From Oxalobacteraceae sp. CFBP 13730 (GTDB lineage: Bacteria; Pseudomonadota; Gammaproteobacteria; Burkholderiales; Burkholderiaceae_D): a DNA stretch of 64,000 nucleotides. The position numbers were made by a program, and so were the translations under genes. The number at the start of each line of letters is the position of its first letter. The stretch's first letter is position 1. The notes beneath the pieces are model-generated. The model had not been told where the DNA came from, searched no databases, and worked only from the letters and a program-made list of their open reading frames with translations. The DNA lies in NCBI GenBank assembly GCA_014841835.1, contig JACYUQ010000003.1, positions 1,054,001 through 1,118,000 of the forward strand, in the 5' to 3' direction. Shown here piece after piece: positions 48,565 through 58,529 of this stretch.

Positions 48565-48999
48565 TCAGGATAAATAGATGTTGGGAAAGTATCGCTCCAT
48601 CAATGTCTCTGGACGCAACGGCGGCGTGAACCCGAAGCGTTCATACAGGCCGTGGCAATCCGACGTGGCCAGCGTGAAGCGGCGTAATTGCTGCAGGCTG
48701 GGATGCCGCATCACCACGCCGATCAATTGTTTGCCGTAGCCAAGGCCACGGTATTCCGGCACGACGAACACATCCACCAGATTGGCGAACGTGGAAAAAT
48801 CGGTGATCACGCGTGCGAACGCAATCTGGCGACCATCGAGATAGCCGCCAAAGCACAACGAGTTTTCAATGGCACGCTCGACAACGGGCCGCGAAATGCC
48901 CACGGCCCAGGTGGACTGCTCGCTCAGGAAGCGGTAGATCATCGGGATGTCGAGCCGGGTCTGATCAGTGCTGACATCAAAACTGGAATCGTTCGTCAT
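48565..48999 (-). CDS. GNAT-family N-acetyltransferase
   Basis: This 144-residue protein has the acetyl-CoA-binding segment VDVFVVPEYRGLGYGKQLIGVVM and a following LATSDCHGLYERFGF, as in typical GNAT enzymes. The acceptor is unknown. The ATG at 48999 is the best fit to family length (TDQTRLDIPMIYRFL follows); ATGs at 49002 and 49029 are alternatives. Upstream in-frame codons run across the argH promoter and are unlikely to be used. Confidence 0.83.
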   Translation of the reverse strand: MTNDSSFDVSTDQTRLDIPMIYRFLSEQSTWAVGISRPVVERAIENSLCFGGYLDGRQIAFARVITDFSTFANLVDVFVVPEYRGLGYGKQLIGVVMRHPSLQQLRRFTLATSDCHGLYERFGFTPPLRPETLMERYFPNIYLS

Positions 49000-49168
49000 C
49001 ATGGCCTGGACAAGGTGACAAAAAGTCATTCTAGCGCCGATTGGTATCAACGCAAGCGGCGATGTGGCGTGCCGCACCGGAATTCGCCAGGCCCTGCATG
49101 GAAGTCTGTCCGCGAGCCTGCCTGCGAGTCCGGCCAGCCATGCGGCATGGCACACAGGCAGCGCAGTT

Positions 49169-49174
49169 TATAAT
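49169..49174 (+). promoter_or_regulatory. -10 element of argH
   Basis: TATAAT stands 28 bases before the argH ATG. No good -35 is seen. Confidence 0.5.
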
Positions 49175-49201
49175 CAAAGGATCCCCAACCGGAATCCCAC
49201 C

Positions 49202-50599
49202 ATGACCGAACAATTCTCCAAAAAAGCCGAAGCCTGGTCTGCCCGCTTCTCCGAACCTGTATCGGATCTCGTCAAGCGCTACACCGCATCGGTCTTCTTC
49301 GACAAACGCCTGGCCCCGCACGACATCGAAGGCTCGCTCGCGCACGCCGAGATGCTGGCCGCGCAAGGCATCATCAGCGAGCACGACCGTGCTGAAATCG
49401 AACGCGGCATGACGCAGATCCGGGCCGAGATCGACGCCGGCAGCTTCGAATGGCTGCTCGACCTCGAAGACGTGCACCTGAACATCGAAAAACGCCTGAC
49501 CGAACTGGTGGGCGACGCCGGCAAGCGCCTGCACACGGGCCGCTCGCGCAACGACCAGGTGGCAACCGACGTCCGCCTGTACGTGCGCGCCGCGATCGAC
49601 GACATCGTCACGCTGCTCGCCAGCCTGCGCGGTGCCCTGACCGACCTGGCCGAACGCCACGCCGACACGATCATGCCGGGCTTTACGCACCTGCAGGTGG
49701 CCCAACCGATCACCTTTGGCCACCACATGCTGGCCTACGTCGAAATGTTCGGCCGCGACGCCGAGCGCATGCTCGACGCGCGCCGCCGCGTGAACCGCCT
49801 GCCGCTGGGCGCCGCCGCCCTGGCTGGCACCACCTTCCCGATCGACCGCCTGCGCGTGGCCAAAACGCTCGGCTTCGACGACGTGTGCCACAACTCCCTC
49901 GATGCAGTGTCAGACCGCGACTTCGCCATCGAGTTCACGGCCGCCGCATCGATCTTGATGATGCACATCTCGCGCATGTCCGAAGAACTGGTCATGTGGA
50001 TCAGCCCGCGCATCGGCTTCATCGACATCGCCGACCGCTTCTGCACCGGCTCGTCGATCATGCCGCAAAAGAAGAACCCGGACGTGCCCGAACTCGCGCG
50101 TGGCAAGACCGGCCGCGTGTATGGCCACCTGATTGGCCTCCTGACCCTGATGAAGGGCCAGCCGCTGGCCTACAACAAGGACAACCAGGAAGACAAGGAG
50201 CCGCTGTTCGACACGATCGACACCGTGATGGACACGCTGCGCATCTTCACCGACATGGCCTCGGGCATCACGGTCAAGGCCGAGAACATGCGCTCGGCAG
50301 CGCTGCAGGGCTATGCCACGGCCACCGACCTGGCCGACTACCTGGTCAAACGCGGCCTGCCGTTCCGCGATGCCCACGAAGCGGTGGCGCATGCCGTGCG
50401 CGCCTGCGACGTGGCCGGTTGCGACCTGTCCGAGATGTCCCTTGAGACGCTGCAGACGTTCTCGCCGCTGATCGAAGAGGACGTGTTCGCGGTCCTCACG
50501 CTCGAAGGTTCGGTGGCCGCGCGCGACCATGTGGGCGGCACCGCGCCGAACCAGGTCCGCATCGCCATCGAGCGCGTGCGCAAGCAGCTGGCCGAGTAA
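49202..50599 (+). CDS. argH: Argininosuccinate lyase
   Basis: This 465-residue cytosolic enzyme splits argininosuccinate into arginine and fumarate, the last step of arginine synthesis. The signature [12 protein letters not shown] and the [13 protein letters not shown] segment mark the superfamily, with the catalytic Ser in the flexible GSSIM loop. A strong terminator follows 15 bases after the stop. Confidence 0.96.
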   Translation: MTEQFSKKAEAWSARFSEPVSDLVKRYTASVFFDKRLAPHDIEGSLAHAEMLAAQGIISEHDRAEIERGMTQIRAEIDAGSFEWLLDLEDVHLNIEKRLTELVGDAGKRLHTGRSRNDQVATDVRLYVRAAIDDIVTLLASLRGALTDLAERHADTIMPGFTHLQVAQPITFGHHMLAYVEMFGRDAERMLDARRRVNRLPLGAAALAGTTFPIDRLRVAKTLGFDDVCHNSLDAVSDRDFAIEFTAAASILMMHISRMSEELVMWISPRIGFIDIADRFCTGSSIMPQKKNPDVPELARGKTGRVYGHLIGLLTLMKGQPLAYNKDNQEDKEPLFDTIDTVMDTLRIFTDMASGITVKAENMRSAALQGYATATDLADYLVKRGLPFRDAHEAVAHAVRACDVAGCDLSEMSLETLQTFSPLIEEDVFAVLTLEGSVAARDHVGGTAPNQVRIAIERVRKQLAE

Positions 50600-50614
50600 T
50601 TTCACCCCCCTTGG

Positions 50615-50650
50615 AGCGGGCCGGCGCTGCTGCAGCGCCGGCCCGCTTTT
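50615..50650 (+). terminator. Rho-independent terminator of argH
   Basis: AGCGGGCCGGCGCTGC pairs perfectly with GCAGCGCCGGCCCGCT, followed by four T. The stem is 16 bp, among the strongest in the window. Confidence 0.92.
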
Positions 50651-50676
50651 CCATGCCTTTTTAGATTGATGACGCC

Positions 50677-51342
50677 ATGACCGCATTGCCCGCACGCGAC
50701 TACGCCGCCTTCCTGTTCGACATGGACGGCACCATCCTGACATCCATCATCGCCGCCAAGCGGGTCTGGGCCGACTGGGCCCGCAGCCACGGGCTGGACG
50801 TCGACGTGTTCCTGCCGACGATCCACGGCAAACGCAGCATCGACACCGTACGCGGCCTGGGCCTGCCGGACATCGATGCGGAAGCAGAAGCGCACCGCAT
50901 CACGCAGGCCGAGATCGAGGACGTCGACGGCATCGAGGCGATTGCCGGCGTGGCCGCCTTTTTGGCCACGCTGCCAGCGGAGCGCTGGGCGATCGTGACG
51001 TCGGCGCCGCGCGCGCTGGCCCAGGCGCGCATCGCCGCCGCCGGCCTGCCGCTGCCGCCGGTGCTGGTCGCAGCCGAAGACGTCAAGCACGGCAAGCCGG
51101 CGCCGGATCCGTTCCTGCTCGGCGCCGAGAAGCTGGGCATGCGCCCGGAAGAATGCCTCGTGTTCGAAGACACGCTGGCCGGCCTGCAATCGGCCGCCGC
51201 CGCCGGCATGGACAGCGTGATGGTCACCGCGACGCACAAGCATCCGGTCGAGACCGACGTGACGGGCGTGCCGGATTACGATGATCTGCGGGCGATCCGC
51301 ACGGGTGAAGGCTTGCTGCGCCTGCAGCGCACGCGCTCGTAA
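50677..51342 (+). CDS. HAD-family (IA) phosphatase
   Basis: This 221-residue hydrolase has motif I DMDGT (FLFDMDGTIL), motif II TSAPR and motifs III/IV KHGKPAPDPFL and VFEDTLAG. It removes phosphate from small metabolites; subfamily IA members include phosphoglycolate and sugar phosphatases. The cap domain follows motif I. It is convergent with paaZ, ending 7 bases before it. Confidence 0.86.
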   Translation: MTALPARDYAAFLFDMDGTILTSIIAAKRVWADWARSHGLDVDVFLPTIHGKRSIDTVRGLGLPDIDAEAEAHRITQAEIEDVDGIEAIAGVAAFLATLPAERWAIVTSAPRALAQARIAAAGLPLPPVLVAAEDVKHGKPAPDPFLLGAEKLGMRPEECLVFEDTLAGLQSAAAAGMDSVMVTATHKHPVETDVTGVPDYDDLRAIRTGEGLLRLQRTRS

Positions 51343-51349
51343 AACGCCA

Positions 51350-53401
51350 TCACGTGCGCTTCTGCACCAGCGTCAAAATGTCATAACTGGCCACCAGCTC
51401 ATCGCGCTGGTTGGTCACCTGCACATCCCACGCCACCACGCCCTGCCCCCGTCCCTGCTCGTCCGTCCGGTTGCGATCGACCTTGCGCTTGCAGGTCAGG
51501 CGCGCGCGGATCGTGTCGCCGATCGCCACCGGCGCCACGAAGCGCAGGTTGTCCAGGCCATAGTTGGCCAGCACCGGCCCGGGCGCCGGCGAGACAAACA
51601 GGCCCGCCGCCGCCGACAGCACGAAGTAGCCATGCGCGATGCGCTGCCCGAACTGCGTGTCCTTGGCCGCGATGGCGTCGAAGTGCATGTAGAAGTAGTC
51701 GCCAGAAACACCGCCGAAGTTGACGATGTCCGCTTCGCTCACCGTGCGCCGGTGCGTGAGCAGCGAGTGACCGACTTCCAGATCCTCGAAATGCCGGCGG
51801 AACGGATGCAGGTCGCTTTCCTTGACCGCGCCGCCGCGCACGTATTCGCCCGTGACGGCGCCGAGCATCGTGGGCGAGCCCTGCACCGCGGCGCGCTGCA
51901 GGAAGTGCTTCACCGCGCGAATACCGCCCAGTTCTTCACCACCGCCGGCGCGCCCCGGGCCGCCGTGTTTCAGTTGCGGCAACGGGGAACCATGGCCGGT
52001 GCTGTCCACGGCCGCTTCGCGATCGAGGATCAGCACGCGGCCATGTGACGCCGCCACGATCGGCACCGCGTACGCGGCCAGCGCCGGATCTTTGGTCGCG
52101 AACGTGGTGACCAGGCTGCCCTTGCCGCGCGCCGCCAGTTCGAGCGCTTCGTCGATGTCGGTGTAGGTCATCAAGGTGCTGACCGGGCCGAAGGCTTCCA
52201 CGTCGTGCACGGCGTCATTGACCATCGCATTGCGGCACAACAGCAGCGTGGGCGAGAAGAAGGCGCCGCTGGCGACGTTTTCGCCCACCGGCTTGAACCC
52301 GTCGCGCGCACCGAACAGCACCTCGTTGCCGCGTGCGAGCAGCTCGACCCGCGCGCTCACGTCGCGGTGCTGGTCCATCGAGGCCAGTGCACCCATGCGC
52401 ACGCCCTCGACTTTCGGATCGCCCACCGTGATCTTCGCCAGCCGCTCGCGCAGCCGCTCGCCGACCGCATCGACCAGCCCTTCCGGCACGATCACGCGCC
52501 GGATCGCCGTACACTTCTGGCCCGCCTTGCCGGTCATCTCGCGCGCGACTTCCTTGATGAACAGGTCGAACTCGGGATCGGACGGCGTCACGTCGGGCGC
52601 CAGCACTGCGCAATTGAGCGAGTCGGCTTCGGCGGTGAACGGCACCGAGGCGCGGATCAGGTTTCCGTTCGCGCGCAGCATGGCGGCCGTGTCGGCCGAC
52701 CCGGTGAAGGTGACAGCGTCAAAGCCACCGAGCCGATCGAGCAGATCGCCCGTGCTGCCGATCACGAGCTGCAGCGCGCCATCGGGCAGCAGGTTCGAGT
52801 CCACCATCATTTTCACCACGGCGTGGGTCAGGTAGCTGGTGGCGGTGGCCGGTTTGGCGATGCAGGGCATCGCAGCCAGAAAACTCGGCGCAAATTTTTC
52901 AAGCAAGCCCCAGATGGGGAAGTTGAAGGCGTTGATGTGCACCGCCACCCCACCCCGCGGCACCAGGATGTGGGTGCCGGCAAAGCCGCCACGCTTGCCC
53001 AGCGCGATGGCCGGGCCTTCGTGCAGCACGTTCGACGACGGCAGCTCGCGCGAGCCCATGCTGGCGTACGCAAACAGCGTGCCGATGCCGCCTTCGACGT
53101 CGACCCAGCTGTCCTGGCGCGTCGCGCCGGTCAGGTGCGAGATCGCATACAGTTCTTCCTTGCGCTCCATCAGGTACAGCGCGAGCGCCTTCAGCGCGGC
53201 GGCGCGTTCCTGGAACGTCTGGCGCATCAGCATCTTGACGCCCGTCTTGCGTGCAAAAGTAAGCGCTTCGTCGAAGTCGATCTCCTCGGCGTGCGTGTGA
53301 TAGATCAGGGTGCTGTCGAGCGCGCTATGCAGCGGCGTGTGCGATGCGGCGCCGTGCCAGCGGCCGGCGATCAGGCTTTGCAGTGTCGGGATGTGGCCCA
53401 T
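51350..53401 (-). CDS. paaZ: Oxepin-CoA hydrolase / aldehyde dehydrogenase PaaZ
   Basis: This 683-residue two-domain enzyme opens the oxepin-CoA ring and oxidises the product aldehyde to 3-oxo-5,6-dehydrosuberyl-CoA. The N-terminal aldehyde dehydrogenase (residues 1-515) has catalytic Cys in GKAGQKCTAI and Glu in FTAEADSLN. The C-terminal MaoC-type hydratase (about 540-680) has the Asp/His pair in VSGDYFYMHFD. The ATG at 53401 has GGAG ahead. It is the last gene of the paa run. Confidence 0.95.
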   Translation of the reverse strand: MGHIPTLQSLIAGRWHGAASHTPLHSALDSTLIYHTHAEEIDFDEALTFARKTGVKMLMRQTFQERAAALKALALYLMERKEELYAISHLTGATRQDSWVDVEGGIGTLFAYASMGSRELPSSNVLHEGPAIALGKRGGFAGTHILVPRGGVAVHINAFNFPIWGLLEKFAPSFLAAMPCIAKPATATSYLTHAVVKMMVDSNLLPDGALQLVIGSTGDLLDRLGGFDAVTFTGSADTAAMLRANGNLIRASVPFTAEADSLNCAVLAPDVTPSDPEFDLFIKEVAREMTGKAGQKCTAIRRVIVPEGLVDAVGERLRERLAKITVGDPKVEGVRMGALASMDQHRDVSARVELLARGNEVLFGARDGFKPVGENVASGAFFSPTLLLCRNAMVNDAVHDVEAFGPVSTLMTYTDIDEALELAARGKGSLVTTFATKDPALAAYAVPIVAASHGRVLILDREAAVDSTGHGSPLPQLKHGGPGRAGGGEELGGIRAVKHFLQRAAVQGSPTMLGAVTGEYVRGGAVKESDLHPFRRHFEDLEVGHSLLTHRRTVSEADIVNFGGVSGDYFYMHFDAIAAKDTQFGQRIAHGYFVLSAAAGLFVSPAPGPVLANYGLDNLRFVAPVAIGDTIRARLTCKRKVDRNRTDEQGRGQGVVAWDVQVTNQRDELVASYDILTLVQKRT

Positions 53402-53417
53402 AAGGTCTCCAGTAGGT

Positions 53418-54017
53418 TCAGGACTTCGGCGTGTGCAGCGCGCTCGTGTCGAATGCAATGCGGCCACGGTCCGGCGCCACGGCGGTATCGGCATCGACTT
53501 CGCGCATCGTCTGCAACGAACGCACGGCCAGTTCGTGGTACTGGCGCGTGCCGAAACTCTTCCACGCGACGTCATCGTCGGTCAGTTCACGCACCACCTT
53601 GGCTGGCGTGCCCATGACCATCGAGCGCGGCGGGATGACCATCCCGGCTTTCACGAAGCTCATCGCGGCGACGATCGATTCCGCACCGACGACCGCCTTG
53701 TCCATCACCACCGCGTTCATGCCGACCATCGCATTGCGCCCCACGCGGCAGCCGTGCAGCACGGCGCCGTGGCCGATGTGGCCATCGACTTCGACCACCG
53801 TGTCTTCCAGCGGGAAGCCGTGCATCACGCACGCATCCTGCAGATTGGCGCCTTCCTCCAGGATCAGGCGCCCGAAGTCGCCGCGCAGGCTGGCGCACGG
53901 GCCGATATAGCAGCGCGGGCCGACGATCACGTCGCCGATCAACACGGCGGAAGGATGCACATAGGCGCTCGGATGCACGACGGGCCGCACACCGTCGATT
54001 TCGTAGACTTTGACCAT
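53418..54017 (-). CDS. paaY: Phenylacetate degradation protein PaaY (hexapeptide-repeat thioesterase)
   Basis: This 199-residue protein is a left-handed beta-helix of the gamma-carbonic-anhydrase class (YIGPCASLRGDFGRLILEEGANLQDACVMHGFP). PaaY hydrolyses toxic CoA thioesters that form when PaaZ lags. It sits between paaJ and paaZ, with gaps of 4 and 16 bases. Confidence 0.92.
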   Translation of the reverse strand: MVKVYEIDGVRPVVHPSAYVHPSAVLIGDVIVGPRCYIGPCASLRGDFGRLILEEGANLQDACVMHGFPLEDTVVEVDGHIGHGAVLHGCRVGRNAMVGMNAVVMDKAVVGAESIVAAMSFVKAGMVIPPRSMVMGTPAKVVRELTDDDVAWKSFGTRQYHELAVRSLQTMREVDADTAVAPDRGRIAFDTSALHTPKS

Positions 54018-54021
54018 CGTG

Positions 54022-55224
54022 CTAGACCCGCTCGACGATCAGCGCGATGCCTTGGCCGACGCCGATGCACATCGTGCACAGCGCGTAGCGCCCGCCCGTG
54101 CGGTGCAGCTGGTTCACTGCGGTCATGACGAGGCGTGCACCGGACGCCCCCAGCGGGTGCCCCAGCGCGATCGCGCCGCCGTTCGGGTTCACGTGCGCCG
54201 CGTCGTCCGGCAGGCCCAGGTCGCGCAGTACGGCCAGACCCTGCGCGGCAAACGCCTCGTTCAATTCGATCACGTCCATCTGGTCCAGCCTCAAGCCCGT
54301 CTGCGCCAGCAGCTTCCTGACGGCGGGCGCCGGACCAAAACCCATGATGCGCGGCGCCAGACCGACGGTGGCCATACCAATCACGCGGGCGTGTGGTGTC
54401 AAGCCGTGGCGCGCCGCAGCCTCGCCAGAGGCCAGCAGCAGCGCGCAGGCGCCGTCGTTCAGGCTCGATGCATTGCCGGCGGTGACCGAGCCGTCCGGGC
54501 TCACCACGCCCTTCAGCTTCCCCAGCGCTTCGATGCTGGAATCGGCGCGTGGCTGTTCGTCGGTATCGACGATGCGCGTTTCCTTCTTGCCCTGGAGCGT
54601 GACCGGCACGATCTCGTCCTTGAAGACGCCAGCGGCATGCGCCTGCGCCCAGCGTTGCTGGCTGCGCAGCGCGAACGCGTCCTGGTCAGCGCGGCTGACA
54701 TTGAATTCGCGCGCGACGTTTTCGGCCGTCTCGGGCATCGAGTCGATGCCGTACTGCGCCTTCATGCGCGGATTGACAAAGCGCCAGCCGAGCGTCGTAT
54801 CCTCGATTTTCGCCGCGCGCGAAAACGCGCTGTCGGCCTTGCCCATGACGAACGGCGCGCGTGTCATGCTCTCGACGCCGCCCGCGATCACCAGGTGCGC
54901 TTCACCGGCCTTGATCGCGCGCGCAGCGGTGCCGATGGCGTCCATGCCCGAGCCGCACAGGCGGTTGATCGTGTTGGCCGGCACGTCCTGCGGCAGTCCG
55001 GCCAGCAGCGCGGCCATGCGCCCGACGTTGCGGTTGTCTTCGCCCGCCTGGTTGGCGCAGCCGTAGAACAGATCGTCGACCTGGGCCCAGTCCACACCGG
55101 GGTTACGGGCCATCAGCGCGGCGATGGGCAGCGCGGCCAGGTCGTCGGCGCGCACGGTCGAGAGCAACCCGCCGTAGCGGCCGAAGGGTGTGCGGATGGC
55201 GTCGCAGATGAAAGCGTCAAGCAT
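54022..55224 (-). CDS. paaJ: 3-oxoadipyl-CoA / 3-oxo-5,6-dehydrosuberyl-CoA thiolase
   Basis: This 400-residue thiolase cleaves 3-oxo-5,6-dehydrosuberyl-CoA and 3-oxoadipyl-CoA. The acylation Cys is in NRLCGSGMDA; the His is in NPNGGAIALGHPLGASGA; the second Cys is in CIGVGQG. The ATG at 55224 has AAGGAA before it; an ATG at 55242 would overlap the paaK stop. A pcaF role in protocatechuate breakdown is also possible, since the thiolase is shared. Confidence 0.93.
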   Translation of the reverse strand: MLDAFICDAIRTPFGRYGGLLSTVRADDLAALPIAALMARNPGVDWAQVDDLFYGCANQAGEDNRNVGRMAALLAGLPQDVPANTINRLCGSGMDAIGTAARAIKAGEAHLVIAGGVESMTRAPFVMGKADSAFSRAAKIEDTTLGWRFVNPRMKAQYGIDSMPETAENVAREFNVSRADQDAFALRSQQRWAQAHAAGVFKDEIVPVTLQGKKETRIVDTDEQPRADSSIEALGKLKGVVSPDGSVTAGNASSLNDGACALLLASGEAAARHGLTPHARVIGMATVGLAPRIMGFGPAPAVRKLLAQTGLRLDQMDVIELNEAFAAQGLAVLRDLGLPDDAAHVNPNGGAIALGHPLGASGARLVMTAVNQLHRTGGRYALCTMCIGVGQGIALIVERV

Positions 55225-55238
55225 GCTGGTTTCCTTGT

Positions 55239-56552
55239 TCATTGTTTGGGGCGGCCGTCGACCACGCGCCGGGCCTTGCCCGTCAGCGTGCGCTCGATGC
55301 CTTGCGGCGGCAACAGGCGCACGCGGGTGGTCACGCCGACATAGGTCTTGATGCAGTGCTGCAGCTCGCGCGCCTGCGCCTCGATGGCGTCAGGCGCAAG
55401 CAGCGTATCGCGCAGTTCGCACAGCACCTCGAGCGTGTCGAGGTGGCCGTCGCGCGCCACGACCAGCTGGTAGTGCGGCGCCAGTGCCGGCATCCGCAGC
55501 ACCAGTTCCTCGATCTGGCTGGGGAACACGTTCACGCCGCGGATGATCAGCATGTCGTCCGAGCGCCCCGTGATGCGGCCCATGCGGCGCATCGCGCGCG
55601 AGGTCGGGGGCAGCAGGCGCGTCAGGTCGCGCGTGCGGTAGCGGATGATTGGCAGCGCTTCCTTGGTCAGCGACGTGAATACCAGCTCGCCCTCCTCGCC
55701 ATCGGGCAGCACCTCACCCGTATCGGGGTCGATGATCTCGGGGTAGAAATGGTCTTCCCAGATCACGGGGCCGTCCTTGCTCTCGATGCATTCGCTGGCC
55801 ACGCCCGGGCCCATCACCTCGGACAGGCCGTAGATGTCGACCGCATCGATGCCGGCGCGCGTCTCGATCTCGCGCCGCATCGCATCGGTCCACGGCTCGG
55901 CGCCGAAGATGCCGACCTGCAGCGACGACGCAGCCGGGTCGAGCCCCTGGCGCGCGAATTCCTCGACGATGTTGAGCATGTACGACGGCGTGACCATGAT
56001 GATCGACGGCTTGAAGTCGCAGATCAGCTGCACCTGCTTCTCGGTCTGCCCGCCCGACATCGGCACGACCGTGCAACCGAGGCGCTCGGCGCCGTAGTGC
56101 GCACCCAGGCCGCCGGTGAACAGGCCGTAGCCGTAGGCGATGTGCACCAGGTCGCCCCGGCGCCCGCCGGCGGCGCGGATCGAACGCGCCACGATGTTGG
56201 CCCAGGTATCGATATCGTTCTGCGTGTAGCCGACCACGGTGGGCTTGCCGGTGGTGCCGGACGAGGCATGCACGCGCACCACCTGCTCGCGCGGTACGGC
56301 GAACATGCCGAACGGGTAGTTATCGCGCAAGGCCTTCTTTTCGGTGAACGGAAATTTCGCCAGGTCGGCCAGGGTTTTCAAATCGGCCGGATGCACGCCT
56401 GCAGCGTCGAACGCTGCGCGGTAGTGCGGCACGTTGTCATACGCGTGCTGCAGCGTCCATTGCAGGCGTTGCAGTTGCAGCGCCTGCAATTCGTCGCGGC
56501 TGGCGCGCTCGATCGGTTCCAGGTCGCCCGGTGCGGGAAGGTGTTGGACCAT
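55239..56552 (-). CDS. paaK: Phenylacetate-CoA ligase
   Basis: This 437-residue ANL-type ligase makes phenylacetyl-CoA from phenylacetate, CoA and ATP, starting the pathway. The AMP-binding motif is VHASSGTTGKPTVVGYT. The C-terminal segments are YRTRDLTRLLP and GRSDDMLIIRGVNVFPSQIEE. It lies next to paaI, 18 bases away. Confidence 0.95.
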   Translation of the reverse strand: MVQHLPAPGDLEPIERASRDELQALQLQRLQWTLQHAYDNVPHYRAAFDAAGVHPADLKTLADLAKFPFTEKKALRDNYPFGMFAVPREQVVRVHASSGTTGKPTVVGYTQNDIDTWANIVARSIRAAGGRRGDLVHIAYGYGLFTGGLGAHYGAERLGCTVVPMSGGQTEKQVQLICDFKPSIIMVTPSYMLNIVEEFARQGLDPAASSLQVGIFGAEPWTDAMRREIETRAGIDAVDIYGLSEVMGPGVASECIESKDGPVIWEDHFYPEIIDPDTGEVLPDGEEGELVFTSLTKEALPIIRYRTRDLTRLLPPTSRAMRRMGRITGRSDDMLIIRGVNVFPSQIEELVLRMPALAPHYQLVVARDGHLDTLEVLCELRDTLLAPDAIEAQARELQHCIKTYVGVTTRVRLLPPQGIERTLTGKARRVVDGRPKQ

Positions 56553-56570
56553 CTGTCGACTCCTTGTGGT

Positions 56571-57008
56571 TCAGGCGTCCACGGGCGCCACGGTGCCGCT
56601 GATGCGATGCGATTTGCCGCGAAACAGCGCGATGGTGCGCCCGTCCGCGGCCTTCACCGTGACGTCGTAGACGCCGGTTTTGCCCTGCAGCGCCTGCTCG
56701 GTGGCTTCGGCCACCAGCACGTCGCCCGCGCGGCCAGGGGCGAGATAATCGATCGTGCAGCCGGCGCCCACGGTGCTGAGGTTGTGAGAATTGCAGGCGA
56801 AGGCAAAGGCGCTGTCGGCCAGCATGAAGATGTAGCCGCCGTGACAGGTCGCGTGCCCGTTGAGCATGTCGGCGCGCACGGTCATCGTCATGCGTGCATA
56901 GCCTGGCCGGATCTCGGCCAGCAGCATGCCCAGCGCCTGGCTGGCCGGGTCGCGTTCGTACATCGTGCGTCCGGCCAGCTCGGCCAGCATTTGCGCGTCT
57001 TCATGCAT
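56571..57008 (-). CDS. paaI: Hydroxyphenylacetyl-CoA thioesterase PaaI
   Basis: This 145-residue hotdog-fold thioesterase frees CoA from hydroxyphenylacetyl-CoA and other dead-end esters. The catalytic Asp lies in CHGGYIFMLADSAFAFACNS. Its start overlaps the paaH stop by 8 bases; the ATG at 57008 begins MHEDAQMLA. Confidence 0.92.
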   Translation of the reverse strand: MHEDAQMLAELAGRTMYERDPASQALGMLLAEIRPGYARMTMTVRADMLNGHATCHGGYIFMLADSAFAFACNSHNLSTVGAGCTIDYLAPGRAGDVLVAEATEQALQGKTGVYDVTVKAADGRTIALFRGKSHRISGTVAPVDA

Positions 57009-58527
57009 GAAAGCGTGCTCCCTGCGGATCGGCGGCCAGCTTGCGGCGCAGCAGCGGCGAGATGCGGTAGCGGTCTTCGCCATACGTCGCGGCCAGGTTC
57101 GACAGCACGGTCACGACCTGCCCCATGCCGATCGCGTCCAGCCAGGCCAGCGGCCCGCGCGGATAATTCACGCCCTTCTGCATCGCGATGTCCACGGCGC
57201 GCACACTGCACACGCCCTGGTGGACGGCGTCGGCCGCTTCGTTGGCCAGCATTGCTACCGTGCGCATCACGGCAAGGCCCGGGACGTCGTCCAGGCGCGT
57301 GACGACGAAGCCGGCAGCCTGGAACAGGCCCACCGCAGCACGCCAAGCCTCATCGCTACATCCGTCGGCGCGCGCGAGCGCGATGCGCGGCGCCGTGGCG
57401 GCGTCGCACAGCAGGTCGAACACGATCGTGTCACGCTGGTTATCCGCCTGCGCGCGCTCGGTGGCGCTGCGCCCGTCAGTGAGATGAATCGCCGCGCCGC
57501 CGCAGTACAGGCCCGGTGCCGCTTCGATCTCGGTCAGGTCGATGCCGGAAGCCTGCAGCCGCGCGACGAGCGCATCGACGCTGCCGGCCGCACCGGCGTA
57601 TTTGACCGCCGCTGGCCGGTCGCAGGCAGCTTCGGACTGCACGACCGGCGTCTCCGCCCCGTCGCCATAGCGATAGAACCCGCGCCCCGTCTTGCGGCCC
57701 AGATAACCCGCGTTGACCAGCTCCTGCTGCAGCACGGATGGCGTGAAACGCGGGTCGCCGAAGTACGCTGCGAACACCGATTGCGTGACCGAGAAATTGA
57801 CGTCATGCCCGATCAGGTCCATCAGATCGAAGGGCCCCATGCGAAAACCGCCGCACTCGCGCATGACGGCATCGAGCGTGGCAACGTCGGCCGCCTGTTC
57901 CAGCAGCAGGCGCAGGGCTTCGCCATAGAACGGGCGCGCCACGCGGTTGACGATGAATCCGGGGGTGGACTTGGCATGCACGGGGCTCTTGCCCCATTTT
58001 TCGGCGGTGGCATACACGATCTGCGCGACCTCGCGCCCCGTCGCCAGGCCGCTCACCACTTCCACCAGCGCCATCAGCGGCGCCGGATTGAAGAAGTGCA
58101 TGCCGACCAGGCGTTCGGGATGCGCCAGTTGCGCGCCGATGGCCGTGACCGAGATCGACGATGTGTTGGTCGCCAGGATGCAGTCGCTGGCGACGACGGC
58201 TTCGAGCGCGGCAAACAGCGCGCGCTTGACCTGCAGGTCTTCGACGACGGCCTCGATGACGAGCACTGCACCGGATGCTTCGTGCAAAGCGTCGATGCGG
58301 CGCATGCGCTCGCGCGCGAGATCGGATTCGACGGCGCCCATGCGGCCCTTCGCGACCAGGCGCGCATAGGTGGCGCCAATTTCCGCGATGGCCTTGTCGG
58401 CGGCGCCGGTACGGGTATCGAACAGCAGGACCTGATGGCCGGCCGTGGCCGCGACCTGGGCGATGCCGGCGCCCATTGCGCCGCTGCCGATGACGGCAAT
58501 CGTCGAATGCGGTGGCAGTGACTGCAT
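57001..58527 (-). CDS. paaH: 3-hydroxyadipyl-CoA dehydrogenase
   Basis: This 508-residue NAD-dependent enzyme oxidises 3-hydroxyadipyl-CoA to 3-oxoadipyl-CoA. The Rossmann motif is GSGAMGAGIAQ, and the catalytic His is in HFFNPAP. Two dehydrogenase C-terminal domains follow, the second more diverged. The ATG at 58527 has GGGGGAG in front; a GTG two codons earlier is possible. It lies 2 bases after paaG. Confidence 0.94.
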   Translation of the reverse strand: MQSLPPHSTIAVIGSGAMGAGIAQVAATAGHQVLLFDTRTGAADKAIAEIGATYARLVAKGRMGAVESDLARERMRRIDALHEASGAVLVIEAVVEDLQVKRALFAALEAVVASDCILATNTSSISVTAIGAQLAHPERLVGMHFFNPAPLMALVEVVSGLATGREVAQIVYATAEKWGKSPVHAKSTPGFIVNRVARPFYGEALRLLLEQAADVATLDAVMRECGGFRMGPFDLMDLIGHDVNFSVTQSVFAAYFGDPRFTPSVLQQELVNAGYLGRKTGRGFYRYGDGAETPVVQSEAACDRPAAVKYAGAAGSVDALVARLQASGIDLTEIEAAPGLYCGGAAIHLTDGRSATERAQADNQRDTIVFDLLCDAATAPRIALARADGCSDEAWRAAVGLFQAAGFVVTRLDDVPGLAVMRTVAMLANEAADAVHQGVCSVRAVDIAMQKGVNYPRGPLAWLDAIGMGQVVTVLSNLAATYGEDRYRISPLLRRKLAADPQGARFHA

Positions 58528-58529
58528 CC